NCBI GenBank assembly: GCA_022410635.1
Contig: JAJVDF010000162.1
Location: 221,452 to 285,451, forward strand
DNA length: 64,000 nt
Direction: 5' to 3'
DNA from: Tretioscincus oriximinensis
Taxonomy: Eukaryota > Chordata > Lepidosauria > Squamata > Gymnophthalmidae
Position 1 is the stretch's first letter. Each line of letters opens with the position of its first letter. This document shows positions 42,346-53,840 of the stretch, one piece after another. The notes below the pieces were generated by a model. It saw only the letters and a program-made list of their open reading frames with translations. It was not told where the DNA came from and did not search any database. The translations under genes were made by a program, and so were the position numbers.

Positions 42346-43030
42346 TAATTCAGATGGTGCACGCTAGCATGCTAGGATCACGTTGTGAATTACGATAAAT
42401 GCAGATGGGGCTTGTACAGTTCAATTCAGAATCCCCACTATGTCTTTATTTAATACAGTTCAGTAGCTCTTCTTCTTTTAAAAAATCCCAAAGCAGATTA
42501 CAATGTAAGACAGTTAAAAACAAAGTTGAGGGCTATTAGAACAGAATACCAAGCAGTGATAAAAGCAATGATAAAATCTGGATGAAGTAAGAAGGCAGCT
42601 CCCTGCTTCGTACTGGGAATGCCTGAGGGAACAGAGTTGTTAACGGGCACCTAGAANATGTAATATAGGAAGTTGCTTTTCATCTTTGCTCTTAGCTTTC
42701 CATTTCCCACGGGTACAATTAGAAACACCCTCACACAAAAGATCAAAGCTNGGGTTTAGAACAGAACTAAAGGATGGTTGATTTCATTTTTAACTTTAGT
42801 CCTTTTTACAGTGGATCTTATTTTGGAATATATCCTGAATAAGGGGCTGCTGANTGGAGATCAGCATGGATGATGATAGGCTCACCTCTCCACCCCCAAT
42901 CATGCTTCTTGATGAAATGTGGACTGGATTGGGGCACACTGGAAGGCCCTCCATAGACCCAAATGACCAGCCATACCTTCCAAAATGTGCTCCCTACATC
43001 AGCGGCAGTGTATGCTGCCACACTGAGGCA
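42346..43030. other. intergenic, perhaps an L2 scrap near 42470
   Basis: TCCCAAAGCAGATTACAATG with ACAGTTAAAA may be an L2 3' scrap on the minus strand. Otherwise blank. Confidence 0.35.
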
Positions 43031-43032
43031 CC

Positions 43033-43470
43033 CTAGAGAACATAAGAACATAAGAAGAGCCATACTGGATCAGGCCACAGCCCATCAAGTCCAGCATTCT
43101 GTCTCACACAGAGGCCCACCAGATGCACCTGGGCAGTCCGAACAGAGGAAAGCAAAACATGCACCTGTTCATGACTCCCTGCAAATGGTATTTCAGGAGT
43201 CCTGCCTGTTGCTCCATCCCAGAGGCAACATCCAGACATCCATCCTAGTATCCATTTATACCTTTGGTGTCCATAAACCTGTCTAGTCCTGTCTTGAAAC
43301 TATCCAAGCTGTTAGCTACCACCACCTCTTCAGGAAGTAAATTCCACAGGCCGATGACCCTCTGGGTGAAAAAATACTTTCCTTTGTCTGTTCTCACTTT
43401 TCTACCCAACANTTTTAAGGAGCGCCTTTTAAGGATTTTTTACCTATTCTCTCCGGCCCTGTTAAAATTT
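43033..43470 (-). mobile_element. CR1 LINE 3' part, best preserved minus copy
   Basis: Ends at GAACATAAGAACATAAGAAG, with CCATACTGGATCAGGCCACA and the ORF2 end (43310-43410: CTACCACCACCTCTTCAGG, GAAAAAATACTTTCC). Truncated about 43470. The 156-codon plus-strand frame across it is not a gene. Confidence 0.88.
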
Positions 43471-43675
43471 TACCCTGAGCGCTGGCTGCTCATGTACACA
43501 GTGCAGTACTGTAGAGGTGGCCATTATGGAATTGGTCTTTCTGAAGGAAAGAAGGCAGAGCTGTTTCCGCACCTGTGCCAGATACAGCTTTGCTTGCTTC
43601 AGAATCAGTTGGCCTGGCTTCTTAGTTATACTATTGTAGTGTTTGGATTCCCCTGCCACCTGAAATTAGTAAACA

Positions 43676-44125
43676 AGGCCCCTTCCACATGCCATGTTAA
43701 AACCACAATGGTGTTAAGTTCTGAAATAATCTGATTGCGTGCCCAGGTATATGTACCCTCATCCTTTCACAAACAAACCATTACAAAACCTTTACATCCA
43801 TGTGGAACAGGCATGCTGACTAACCATGAAGTCAATCCTGAGCATGTTCAGTATGACATTCTGCACTACTAACCAGGAAGTCAATCCTGAGCATGAGATT
43901 CGGCATTGTCTTGTGCTGGCATCTTCTCATGAGATCCTGCCTTTCCCATTAAGCAAGCGGACACACAAAGGTTTGGAATGGGAACACAGCTATTTAGCAA
44001 AGAATCTGCAATCAGGAAATTCCTCACACCTTTTTTTCCTGGTGCCTTGTGAGCCATTCCAAAAACTCCATCGGAACATGATGTTATAACACCTGGTAGG
44101 AAAATCTCGTGTGCCCAACAGCCAA
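43676..44125 (+). mobile_element. non-autonomous DNA element family B, copy 2
   Basis: GGCCCCTTCCACATGCCATG, ACCACAATGGTGTTAAG, ATCCATGTGGAACAGGC, GAGCATGTTCAGTATG, then GGAAAATCTCGTGTGCCC at the right end. Includes a tandem repeat of ACTAACCATGAAGTCAATCC / ACTAACCAGGAAGTCAATCC. Termini inverted. Confidence 0.65.
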
Positions 44126-44940
44126 AGTCAGGATGCAGATTTAATTAAAGTTTTAGGATGATTAGCTGATGTGAACAGAAAATCTTCAGTCTAGCCATTT
44201 AATAAACAAACGAACATAAATAAATAAATACATTTACTACAGCCTAACAGTTCAATAAAAGATGATAGCAATCCAAATTCTATTTTTCAGATACTTTGAG
44301 TAGCTGCTTTGATGGTCTAAAAAGCAGCTTAAAAGTGTCTCATTCCTTCTCCCTCTAATGNACTTTAAAAATCAATTTTCTGACCAATAGTGTGCATTAG
44401 ATGTTACATGGGGGCATGTGGCAATAGCACCTCTGGAAAACTTTACAGATGTGTGCCCTCTTTGAGGTGCTTGACTGAAGGAAGTCTTCAGATTTCTTGG
44501 TTGTCTTTTCTGTGAACATCTTGAAGAAATATGGCTACCATGTCCCAGTCAATGACTTTTGTCATTGGAATTTCCAGCACTATCATTACATTATTATTTT
44601 ATTTTAAAAAATGAGATGTTCACTTTTTGTTTTCCAAGAAATCTTTTTGTGTCAATGTTGTAAATGAGTCTAATTAATCTGGACGTGGAGTAAAATGCTA
44701 AATTCATCCTGATGAAGCAGAAGGGATATCTAAACTGTTTATAGACAATGGGTGAAAAGGGAGATATGATGCTGAATGCCAAGTTTACATGCAAATTGCC
44801 AGCAAAAATTCTTTCTGCTCCTATTTTCTTCCTCTCTCTTCTCTCTCTTGTCTCCATATCACTAACATAATATTATATTGACTGAATGAATGCCTTAAAT
44901 GAAGATGAAAGCAGATGGATTGGAGCGGATAAACAGGAAG
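44126..44940. other. intergenic, no recognised feature
   Basis: An (AAAT) run near 44217. Otherwise blank. Confidence 0.45.
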
Positions 44941-44943
44941 ATA

Positions 44944-45061
44944 TCCTGAAAGATTGCAGGAAACAAGAAATGCTCGTGAGTCAAAATGCCCTNAAAGTAT
45001 AGCTTCCTTTTAGGGCGTTTTTGACTCATGGGCATTTCTTGTTTCCTGCAAACTTTCAGGA
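44944..45061. repeat. 118-bp palindrome (hairpin-forming)
   Basis: Arms TCCTGAAAGATTGCAGG...TGCCCTNAAA and TTTTAGGGCG...CCTGCAAACTTTCAGGA, about 53 bp each with an 11-bp loop and few mismatches. Shape fits a small MITE. No second copy is seen in the window. Confidence 0.85.
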
Positions 45062-45179
45062 CAGCAATTTTGTGTTCAAGAAATATAGAAAAAATTATAA
45101 AGCTCTATCCTTAGGCTCCATTAGCCCTGAAGCGACTCAGGCTGTTTCCCCACTATGGTACTTACATCAGGCTGAATTC

Positions 45180-45560
45180 ACCCCACGGGTTCTTACAGGT
45201 TCAGTAATCTACTCACTAAAAAGGCCCGTGCTTTTTACCCCTGCTTTTTCCAGCCACCGTTGATTGTCCAATTTCACAGTGGACATTTCTAAAATCCTGC
45301 TAAACAGGCTTCACAGGGCATTCGATAATGTGAATATGGTAAATCTCGTGAGACTTCAAGGCTAGATGCAAATGTTCATTGACTTTCAGCTAACAGAGAA
45401 TGATGGGAATTGTAGTAAGGCAAGCACAGCAATGATTTATGGGACAAGTTGTGTGTGANAATACAAGGAAATGTAACAGGAAAACAGGAAACAGCGTGGA
45501 CTATAGGAAATGAGGGGAGATGACTAATAAATTCTGGAACAAAACAGAATGTGAGGAGAG
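45180..45560 (+). repeat. dispersed repeat family C, copy 2
   Basis: CTACTCACTAAAAAGGCCC, TTTCCAGCCACC and CTCGTGAGACTTCAAGG, then GGGAATTGTAGTAAGGCAAG and CACAGCAATGATTTATGGGA. It joins the 38.3-kb and 0.9-kb versions into one unit. Confidence 0.55.
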
Positions 45561-46436
45561 GGTCCTAATAACCCAGGTTATTGGTTTTCCAGTTTTAATG
45601 CACCTCATTCATACCTTTACAATAAAGTCTGATTTTTTTGTCATTCTGTCAGCTCCTGTCAAGCAAGATTTTCCAATCATGAAACACCTCTCCCACCCAC
45701 CAGAAGACCACAGCTTGATAGATAGCAACATTCAGTGTAGGTATGGCTGTTTCTTTTTTAATTTCAGGTTTTCCCAACAATCTGGATGATCAGTTTTTCA
45801 TCTTCAAAGCACCATTTTTGCACATTTATCCAGATTTTGTCATTTTGACAGTTCTTATCAAATGAGATTTTCCATGCTTGTGACAATCTCTCCTGACAGC
45901 CATTTTGTTTGCTGGTGGTCAAGAGAAAGTCCCTCTCCCAAGTGCTATTGGTTAGTCTGCGGTCAATATCAGGCTTCATACACACCCCTTGTGGGAGGGA
46001 GGGAAAGTTTATGGGAATGTAAACATCAACATCCTCGCAGTTTCCCACTAAAAGTTGTCCACACAGCACAGCCTTTCCAATTTAACCCTGTGTCCCAATT
46101 TGACCACTGACTTTCCTGGTTTACCGATAATCCGGATAATCAGCTTTAGAACCCGCATTCTGCCAGAATATGTAATAGGCTGGTGAGGCAAATGCAATAG
46201 AATTTGACTTTAAATTAGATTACTGACTCCGCCTGGATGCAGCCTGAGCACCTATTTTGTTCATTTCTACTATTATTCATTCCTGCTAGATCATTTGCCT
46301 TCTGCAGCAGGACATGCTTTAGGCTGAACTATACAAAGGATGATAGAATGAATGTATGAATCTGTATGAATTCATATCAAAGAGTCCAATAATCTGTGGT
46401 ATAAGGACCTATGACAGGTCTTGAAAATTTGGTAGC
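45561..46436. other. intergenic, possible old element
   Basis: Contains CAGCCATTTTGTTTGCTG, shared with 63598-63617, suggesting a further unnamed dispersed repeat. No gene. Confidence 0.35.
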
Positions 46437-46620
46437 CTCCGGGGGAAGGGAAGGAGGAAGGAAAGACAGGGAAAGGGAAGGAAAAAAGGAAGGGAAAGGA
46501 AAGGAAGGGGGAAAAGAAGGAAAGTAAAAGCAAAAGAAAGAAGTGGCAAGTGAAAGAGAGATGGGATGGGGCAAGGGAGGAAGCAAGAAAGGGATTTGAT
46601 GGAAGCATGAAGGGGAGCAA
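46437..46620. repeat. purine-rich (GGAA)n-like tract
   Basis: Imperfect GGAA/GAAA/AAAG repeats. The long open frame on the minus strand is an artefact. Confidence 0.85.
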
Positions 46621-46669
46621 GGAGGGGCTAGAGCTTGATCATTACCGTAATGCAGCGGACTAATTCTAC

Positions 46670-46755
46670 AAATAAGTAAGTAAGTGAGTGAGTGTGTAGG
46701 TAAGTAAGTAAGTAAGTAAGTAAGTACGTATGTACATTACATAAATAAATAAATA
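46670..46755. repeat. (GTAA)n and (AAAT)n microsatellite
   Basis: About a dozen imperfect GTAA/GTGA units followed by AAAT units. Confidence 0.85.
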
Positions 46756-47059
46756 CTCCAGATGTTCCTCTTTTCCCCATTTAAAATTCTATCCTTTGCA
46801 AACTCCATAGGCACAAGCTCTGCCGACAGGATCTCTGCTCCGGTCAGAAATGCAACATAGTAGGTGCCTTCCCCTTTCTCTGTGTTTGCTCAGTGAGACA
46901 GAAGCAAAGCTGGGCTGCAGCACAAAACACCATATAAAGGAAGCATCAATTAACTGGAACACACGGATATAGTATTTAATTAACTGGTGGGCTTCACAGC
47001 AACTGTATGATGTCATGGACACTTGAATGCTTTAGGAAGAAAGGCAAGGGCCATGTAGA

Positions 47060-47320
47060 AATGTAGCCTTTATGCCTTCATACATCTCTCTTGATATAAA
47101 CGGCTTGGGCCCTAGCTATCTGAAGGAGCTCCTTCAGTCACATAGACTTCAAGGATCAGGTCTTCCGTTAGTTCCTCTGCTTTCAGTGATGCAAAGGGTA
47201 GGGGCACATAGGAGGGCCTTCTCTGTGGTGGCCACCACATTCTGGATCAATCTCCCTCTACAGGGAAGGCTCACCAAGCACCATCAGCAACAACCTCACA
47301 GGTTGCTGTAATACAAAGAA
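47060..47320 (+). mobile_element. L2-type LINE, ORF2 C-terminus
   Basis: Encodes INGLGPSYLKELLQSH, then VGAHRRAFSVVATTFWINLP: L2-clade ORF2 end. The ending (after 47290) is truncated with no 3' tail. Confidence 0.75.
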
Positions 47321-47399
47321 TTAACTTGATGAATTTCATTATCAAGGCACAAATGGTATCAAGGTACAAATGGTGCGGAAGTTAAGAGACGGCCTTTCA

Positions 47400-47685
47400 A
47401 GTGAGGTTTCTGTTCTTGGGGCTCTGTGTTGGCCTTGGAAAGAGGTGAGCATCTCTATTGGCCTTTGCTTCAGCCAACTCANCAATTTGAATTAAAGTAG
47501 ATTTGCAATCTACATTTCAAGTAGATTCATGAGTACCACCACTAATCAGATGGGGAAGAACATTAGCCTTGTAAGCTGCTCTGAGTCCCTTTGGTGAGAA
47601 GGGCAGGGTATAAAATTCTATCCTTTGCAGATTCCTCCTCTTCCTCTTCCTTTTCCTTCTCCTTCTTTTTCTATTACCATTGCGT
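47400..47685 (+). mobile_element. diverged tRNA-derived SINE (same tail family)
   Basis: GGTGAGCATCTCTATTGGCC, TTCAGCCAACTC, TGAGTACCACCACTAATC and GCTCTGAGTCCCTTTGGTG, AGAAGGGCAGGGTATAAAAT, then a TTCCTCC-rich tail. An older cousin of the SINE at 21153. Confidence 0.65.
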
Positions 47686-48440
47686 GGAAGGTAAGATTGA
47701 TAAATATACACTACAGGGCATTTTAAATCTTGGAACCCTTGTTCTTTTTTAGCATAGGTTGGTTGCTCCCTGTCCCACGTCTTGTCTCACTGATTTACCT
47801 CGATAATTCNGACAAATATTTTGTTGAAATGCATTAGGGTAAAAGTGTCTTAAGTCTAGAATGGTTCCCCTCCAAAGAAAAGCAGAGTCACCAAACATAA
47901 ATTGTTGTCAAAAAAAAGGCAGAATTGCAGGCAGTTATCAGAGGCAAGTCCTCATACTCAGAGCTCCTTGTTCCTGTTTATAAATAAATTAATTTATGGA
48001 TTTTCTGGACAAAACTATGCTCTTCTCCCTTAGGGACCTTGGCTGATATATTACCTGAGAAAGAGCATCACAATTTATTAGATTACATATAGCACCAGAG
48101 ATAGGTGCAGANGAGAATGTTTTGAAAGATTACATTATATATGAAATGACAGAGAGGGACTGTTAAATTACATGCTTATAATTACACCACGTTTGGGCAG
48201 CACCATAAATAATCCATTCTGGTTTCATTCATATAGTTTATTATTTTACTGCAGCCACGTAATTAACACTTCGGATGAAAGATGACTGCATAGATGAGGG
48301 CTCTCCTATACCGTCATCCTTCCTTACGTGGCCCATAAAAAGGTGCCACAATATTCAGAAATCCTCTCCTTATTGTAGAGTAGATTGTGGAATCTAAGGC
48401 AGTTTCCATGTGGTCTTTTTGGATCAACCCAGTTGCCCAC
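47686..48440. other. intergenic, no recognised feature
   Basis: Nothing recognisable. Confidence 0.45.
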
Positions 48441-48640
48441 CACGAGCCAGCAGCTAGAAGAAGAAGGAAGAGCCTGGTTATTATACCCTGCCCTTCTCAT
48501 CAGAAGCAACTCAGAGTGGCTTACAAGGTTAATTTTCACCCAAAGGTTTACAGATATTCTATCTTCCCCATGTTGTGTCGGTACCCATTGTAAATGTCTN
48601 TGCTTTTCAGCAACCTGGTTGGCTGAAACCCAGGTAGCCC
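48441..48640 (-). mobile_element. diverged tRNA-derived SINE, 3' half
   Basis: GAAGAAGAAGGAAGAGCC, TACCCTGCCCTTCTCATC, ACTCAGAGTGGCTTACAAGG and TATTCTATCTTCCCC on the plus strand, the reverse of the SINE 3' body. The tRNA head is missing. Confidence 0.65.
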
Positions 48641-48710
48641 ACACCTTGATATGAAAATGAAAACAGGAATAGGTGACTCTTTGAAAGTGGTCAGAAGAGG
48701 TGGAGGCTTG

Positions 48711-48845
48711 TCTGGATTTTTAAACCCCCCTTGTCTCACCCAAAGAGACCCAAAGCAGCTTGCAAGCTACTTTTTTCACCCAAAAGTTTACATTCTACCT
48801 CCCCAACGACATTGTGACAGTACTCATTTATCTAATTGCAGCAGG
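48711..48845 (-). mobile_element. second diverged SINE 3' half
   Basis: CCCCCCTTGTCTCACCCAAA, GAGACCCAAAGCAGCTTGC, TTACATTCTACCTCCCC. Adjacent to and in the same orientation as the preceding fragment. Confidence 0.6.
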
Positions 48846-49275
48846 ACCGGATTTGGGGTATATGATGCCCCTGGGCTCCAAAGATTTTTATGCCCTNCCC
48901 AAACACTTCCAGGAGGAACAGAAAGTGATGTCATTTCTGGGGTGGGACAGGAAGTGATGTCACTTCCACGANGGGACAGGAAGTGATGTCACTCCGGGTG
49001 CCATTCCTGGAAGCATATTCCGGAAGAGACATCATTTGCCCTATGCTCTCTGTCTCCCACTCTCAGCTGCCTATGCAGGGGCTGCAGTAGCAGCCTGGGA
49101 CAGACAGGCAAAGCAGCACAGACAGACAGGTGGCAGCGCATGCAGAGCAGCAGAGCATCAATACAATGGTGCATGGCAGCGGTGGCTCGTGGTACTGTCT
49201 GGGACATGCGCAGTATGTTCTGGGAGAAATTTAAATTTAAACAGCCAGNATTGTGAAAACATGTACCATAAAGGT
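48846..49275 (+). repeat. dispersed repeat family D, copy 1
   Basis: Inverted relative to 63655-64000: CACTCTCAGCTGCCTATGC, GACAGACAGGCAAAGCAGC, ATGCAGAGCAGCAGAGC, ATGGTGCATGGCAG, TTTAAATTTAAAC. The 5' part holds three tandem 29-bp units with GGAAGTGATGTCAC. Non-coding, class unknown. Confidence 0.7.
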
Positions 49276-49810
49276 AGGTAGACCTCATGTCCCTGTAGCC
49301 TATGTTTCAACAGTCNTATGTGTTCATGGCACAATCAGCATAGTTCCAGAATATTGGGGCAATAATTCACACTAATATTATTATAACAAAATATATTCCG
49401 ACCCAACGTTTTACTAAAAATGTAGAAGGCTTCAACTTATCTGAAGTCTGACGATGCAATCCACCATTGTAGGAATGACCAGCATACAGCCTTAAAATGG
49501 CANCCACACATAAGCGAGGGCACCAGCATAAAATATATGGATGTACGCATCATGTCGTTACAAGAGCTGAACTTCTGGACAGTGCCTCCCTGGAGCATAG
49601 CAAAAGGACATAGTACCCAGGATGACCTCAAATTCCATGCCCCTAGTCACCTATCTTCTTACATCCTCAACCATCAGAGCAGATATCTGATGGCTTCTTC
49701 AGACCTCACTTAGTGTGACAACTTGAATCTCAAAGCCTTAATTTTAGCATTGAACCTTCCCCTTCTGGCTCATCATGTAAGACATTTTTCCTGTTCCCAG
49801 CATTGTCAAA
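49276..49810. other. intergenic, no recognised feature
   Basis: Nothing recognisable. Confidence 0.45.
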
Positions 49811-49814
49811 ACCA

Positions 49815-50210
49815 TGTAGCTTCCGGCACATGAGGTTTCATACTGGAATTTTAGCAACATCACTATTGCTCCACCCCATGTGCCAAGTGTGTTTTTATAA
49901 TGTACCCGGAAAAAAAACCTTTGCTGATGTTTTCCAAAATGGCCATGCCTTCAGCCACAGAGGTGAGCCGCCTTCCTTATATCTATATTCTTAACAAGAT
50001 TACCAGGATANCGTGAGAAAGCACTAGCACAATACAATGCAGANTCACATACTGAGCATGCTCAGTAATTAAGTCCTGTTTTGTTCCATGTGGATTTAAA
50101 GGTTTTCCAATTATTTGTTTGCAAAAGAATGGGGGAACATATGCCTGGACTCATGATTGGGCTGTTTTGGAATTTTCTATTGCAGTTTTTAACGTCATGT
50201 ATGCAGGGGA
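49815..50210 (-). mobile_element. non-autonomous DNA element family B, copy 3 (inverted)
   Basis: Reverse of family B: TTTGCTGATGTTTTCCAAAA, TGGCCATGCC, TGAGCATGCTCAGTAATT, TTCCATGTGGATTTAAAG, then ACGTCATGTATGCAGGGGAC. Confidence 0.6.
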
Positions 50211-51197
50211 CATTTATAAGAACCCTGCCAAGACAAGGAAGGGTAGGAGGCACAATTTGCATCGTTCCCAGTTTTGCATCCAGGGCTCTTCCTTTGTTGT
50301 TTCTCTGTCATCTGAGCAACAGGTGATCTTTCAGAGGCTCTTAACTCCAAAATACTACCAAAGAAAAAAAAGGTTAAAGAGGAGGTGTCTGCACTTAGAC
50401 TGCATGGATACCACCGGAAGCTAGCATGGAGCAGATGATTGGTTGCATTATCTATAGCTTCTTTGATTTCGACCCAAATCCACAATCTTAACATGAATGA
50501 ATAGGAACTCTCACCAGGCATGTGAAGCTAAAAAGGAGAACATTTCCATAACCTGACAGCCCCACACTTCAGAAGCAATTTCTATGGTGCCATCTCATTC
50601 TTCAGGGNCCCCAGGGATCCATTACTGCTATTTGAAGACGTCTCCCTTCCCCTTCCCAGCCTCCATTTAGAGCTGATGCCAAAGTTTCTCACTCNGAAAG
50701 GCTTCCGCTGTGGTGCCTGCTTTTCCCTTTGAAGAGATGGTTTGCAGTGACAAAATAACTACTGACAAGGTGAATGCTCGCTTCATTCTAATTTTGTTTT
50801 ACATTTTCCTTTTGTATGTTTTGATCCTAAAATCAACCCCCCTCCCTCCATTTCGAGATAATAAAGCAACTATTTATACAGAAGCAAGCAATCACTTCTC
50901 AGCTGGATATATTTTCATCTCAGCTTCTTTTCCAAAATCTAGATTCTATGCCTTCCTTTTTTTTCCTGTTTGGGGATGGCGTCTCTCCAGCCTTGCTTTA
51001 ATATTAAAAATAAAAAGCAGAGAAGAAATAGACTGGAAAAGAATGTATGATCAGTGCTGACACTAAATAGGGATAACTGTTTTCGTGATGCATAAAAATA
51101 CGTAATAAAAAAAAAAGGATTGTAAAGGGCATTTTCTTCAACACATTTTGAAAAGTTATTTTAACCTTCCAGTATTTCTGGCAAGGGTATGAGGGGT
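50211..51197. other. intergenic, no recognised gene
   Basis: Frames of up to 116 codons on the plus strand (50710-51060) are hydrophobic and AT-rich, with no family resemblance. Not called. Confidence 0.4.
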
Positions 51198-51282
51198 GTC
51201 TTGTAGCACCTTGAAGACTAACGTGAAAAAGGTAGACATCATGAGCTTCCACAGACGTCTACTTCTTCAGATGCTATGGAGT
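51198..51282 (-). mobile_element. fold-back/Penelope-like family, single arm
   Basis: Minus strand: GCATCTGAAGAAGTAGACG, TCTGTGGAAGCTCATGATG, ACGTTAGTCTTCAAGGTGC, TACAAGACACC. Keeps CTGAAGA but has TGGAAGC in place of CGAAAGC, so the hammerhead-like core is broken. Confidence 0.65.
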
Positions 51283-52529
51283 GAACAACTACCTAGGAAC
51301 AGACTATTTAGCAAGCNGGGTGTAAAGATGATGAATTAAGTAGAGTATTCTGAGGGCTGTTAAGGTTTCTAGGCAAAGGAAGAGCCAACAAGAGTGTTAC
51401 AGATGCAGAAAGATTGATAGGAGAGAATTCTGTNGTCAGTGTAGCTGGCTGCCTGTCCACCCATACCAATTATCAGGTCTCCATGGTCACTCCTTGGAGC
51501 AAGAGCAGGAGGTAGCAATTGGTCCTTGCAAAGACAGAGAAGTAGGGTGTTTTCTATCCTTCTCTGGGATAACTGGAGGATCAAGGTTTCTTGAGCAAAC
51601 CAGATCCAGGAGCTGTGTACCTTTCCATGTTCCTCTTTGTTATGTTCCAGAGGGTCCAGTGCTGTCTAACACTTTCCATCTAGAGGGCCACTTTATCTAC
51701 CTAGACCGTGCTATGCTCCATTCAGTGTGAGTGGAACCTCTTTGGCTCTGCATCCAAGTTCATAACAAGAGACTAAGAGCAACCTAAGACCTCATGCTGG
51801 ACTAATATACTAGNCAGTGTCAGCAGAAATTGAAAAGGACTTTTGAAACACCAGAAGGACTTACTGGGGTAAAAATGCCCCACAAGAGCCCTGTTCTCCT
51901 GAACAGAATTACTTCACTCTGAAATATTTTAGTCTTTGACGTACAGATGTGCACCGTAGCTGATGTTTTTCAATGACATTAACATCTAAAATAGATTAGT
52001 TTGAGATAGACTTTTAGGATTCAATTAAACCTTACAAATTTAATTAAAGCTAAATTTAAATGAGCTCAAATAAACTATTTCAGNGATTAGTGTCCAAGCC
52101 AGCTATTTAACTGCAACAGACCATTGGATTAGCATTGCATTCTACAGGGTGTAGGATCGAACCCTTGTCACATCTACCATCCACTTGGGAAGGTCTTTTT
52201 CTTTTCTCTGTTTCACAGTTGTCCCCAGGCTGNGTAGTCTGTCTGTAGACTCCTATTTCAAGATCCAATACAGGACTTGCTTGTAACTGCTCTCTTCTCA
52301 CACTTCCCTTTTTTCCGTGGTTTGGAGTGCATCCAGATGGGATTTATTTTTATGTTATTAAAGTGTAACGATGGGGGTTCTGCCACACCTGACTGAAAGT
52401 ATCCATTACTGGAATAGTACTGGAAAAGTCTATTGTGAACTGGCTTTCAGCCAGAATAGAAGATTCTGGGAGCACTCACCCACATTAGCCACTGCCTTCA
52501 CAATAATTCTTATCACTACAATAATGTGT
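51283..52529. other. intergenic, no recognised feature
   Basis: Nothing recognisable on either strand. Confidence 0.45.
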
Positions 52530-52735
52530 AAAGGTGAGGGAGGCAGAGAGGGAAGGGGAGGAGAGGGGAAGGGGAGAGAGAAAGGAAGGAAGGAAGAAGG
52601 GAAGAAGGCAGGAAGGAAGGCAGGAAGGAAGGAGAAAGACAGGAAGAAAGGAAGACAGGAATAAATGGATGGATGGATGGAGATAAGGGAGGGAATAAGA
52701 AAGAGTGAAAGGAGAACAAGGGGGAGGGAGGGACC
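52530..52735. repeat. purine-rich (GGAAG)n-like tract
   Basis: Imperfect GAGGG, GGAAG, GAAAG and GATG units. It gives long spurious frames on both strands. Confidence 0.85.
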
Positions 52736-53360
52736 CAGCTCAGCTCAGCTGCTCTGGCTGCTATCTAAAATTCCCCCAAAGCTTCTGCGAATGTTGAAGC
52801 TGATTCCCCGATACCCTTCCTAATATAATAAGCAATACACAGTCCCCGACAGCATTGTCAGCACCACTGTTTAACACAGGAACATCTCTCCCGGGATAAA
52901 GCCAGAGAATGTTATCCTTTGGTGATAGGAGCCCTTCAGGGAAGTCCCTGTTCACGTCCTTTCTAAAGCTCCTTTAATTGTTCCAGTTGCTGAAAATTTT
53001 AAACAGGTTCCCCAGCTGCTTTTCCAAGTTGCACTAAGCCCTTTTGTCAAGCAAATGTGCCAACCAAAGGCACAGCGAGATAAGCACAGCTCAGGGAATT
53101 GNGTTAGAGCATTTGCCGGGAGATGGTTCCGCTCGGTGGGCCAGGCGCATCTTCCCACCCGACTGCAATTTTTGGCACAGTTTGCCAAGGTTTCCACGAG
53201 GCCTCTTTCACCCATCTTCATGCACTTGCACAATTGCAAAATGAAGCTTTCTGTGAACCAGCACCTCCATGCCAAAATCTACCCACAAGTGCTTCTAGGC
53301 AGACGCTATGGATTCAGTCCTTCGTGTCCTATTCTCTCTCCTTTTTCTCCTCCCAGTTAT
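52736..53360. other. repeat-free stretch, possible conserved DNA
   Basis: No repeat recognised. Homeodomain-like TTTAATTG (52973-52980) and CAGCTG motifs occur. Overlapping open frames (53044-53408) are broken by an N and not recognisable. Confidence 0.35.
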
Positions 53361-53364
53361 GTAA

Positions 53365-53430
53365 ATGACATAGTGGTTGACTGTTTTTTCCACCCAGAGA
53401 ACCATTAGGCTGTGGAATTTAGTATAGAAC
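53365..53430 (+). mobile_element. CR1 LINE scrap
   Basis: TTTTTTCCACCCAGAGAACC and GGCTGTGGAATTTAG match the CR1 ORF2 end (compare 57800-57830). Confidence 0.55.
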
Positions 53431-53479
53431 ATGGGGTGTCCACAACCCAGTGGGGTAAAAAATGCAAGGGGGTTAAAAT

Positions 53480-53840
53480 TTGCCATAACCCAATTGCCTG
53501 TCCATGCATACCTACTTCAAACTCCATGCGGAGCTAGCTCAATACTGGGCATGTCAGCCAGCTGCGATTCTGCAGTCCTGGCTGGCATCTTCTCATGATA
53601 TTGCAAGTCTGGTGATGGCGTGGCAAAAACCAAGGCTGTAGGCAGCTGCTCATTCAAAGAACAGATATTTGGTAGTGATGTCGGAAAACTTCAGCAATCT
53701 CTCATTTTGCAACAACGGAGCTTTTTCCCGAGTATTTCCGAGGCGGATAATGGAAGCTTCATTGTACATGGAGTGGAGTGTCCCGCATCATGAAGATCCT
53801 ACAATTCAGTTAGGAAAATTTCATGTGCACGAGGCCTAAG
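53480..53840 (+). mobile_element. non-autonomous DNA element family B, copy 4
   Basis: CTCCATGCGGAGCTAGC, GGGCATGTCAGCCAGC, TCCTGGCTGGCATCTTCTCA, CTTCAGCAATC, CGGAGCTTTTTCCC, then GGAAAATTTCATGTGCACG. The terminus AGGCCTAAG is intact. Confidence 0.65.

Noticed and set aside
43264..43734. The longest plus-strand frame (156 codons)
   Set aside because: It runs antisense through a CR1 3' part and then into family B sequence. No recognisable protein.
46372..46620. 82-codon minus-strand frame rich in Phe, Pro and Ser
   Set aside because: Reading of the purine-rich GGAA tract.
50710..51060. 116-codon hydrophobic frame, possible small membrane protein
   Set aside because: Hydrophobicity follows from T-rich sequence. 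No signal or family resemblance, and no matching frame nearby.
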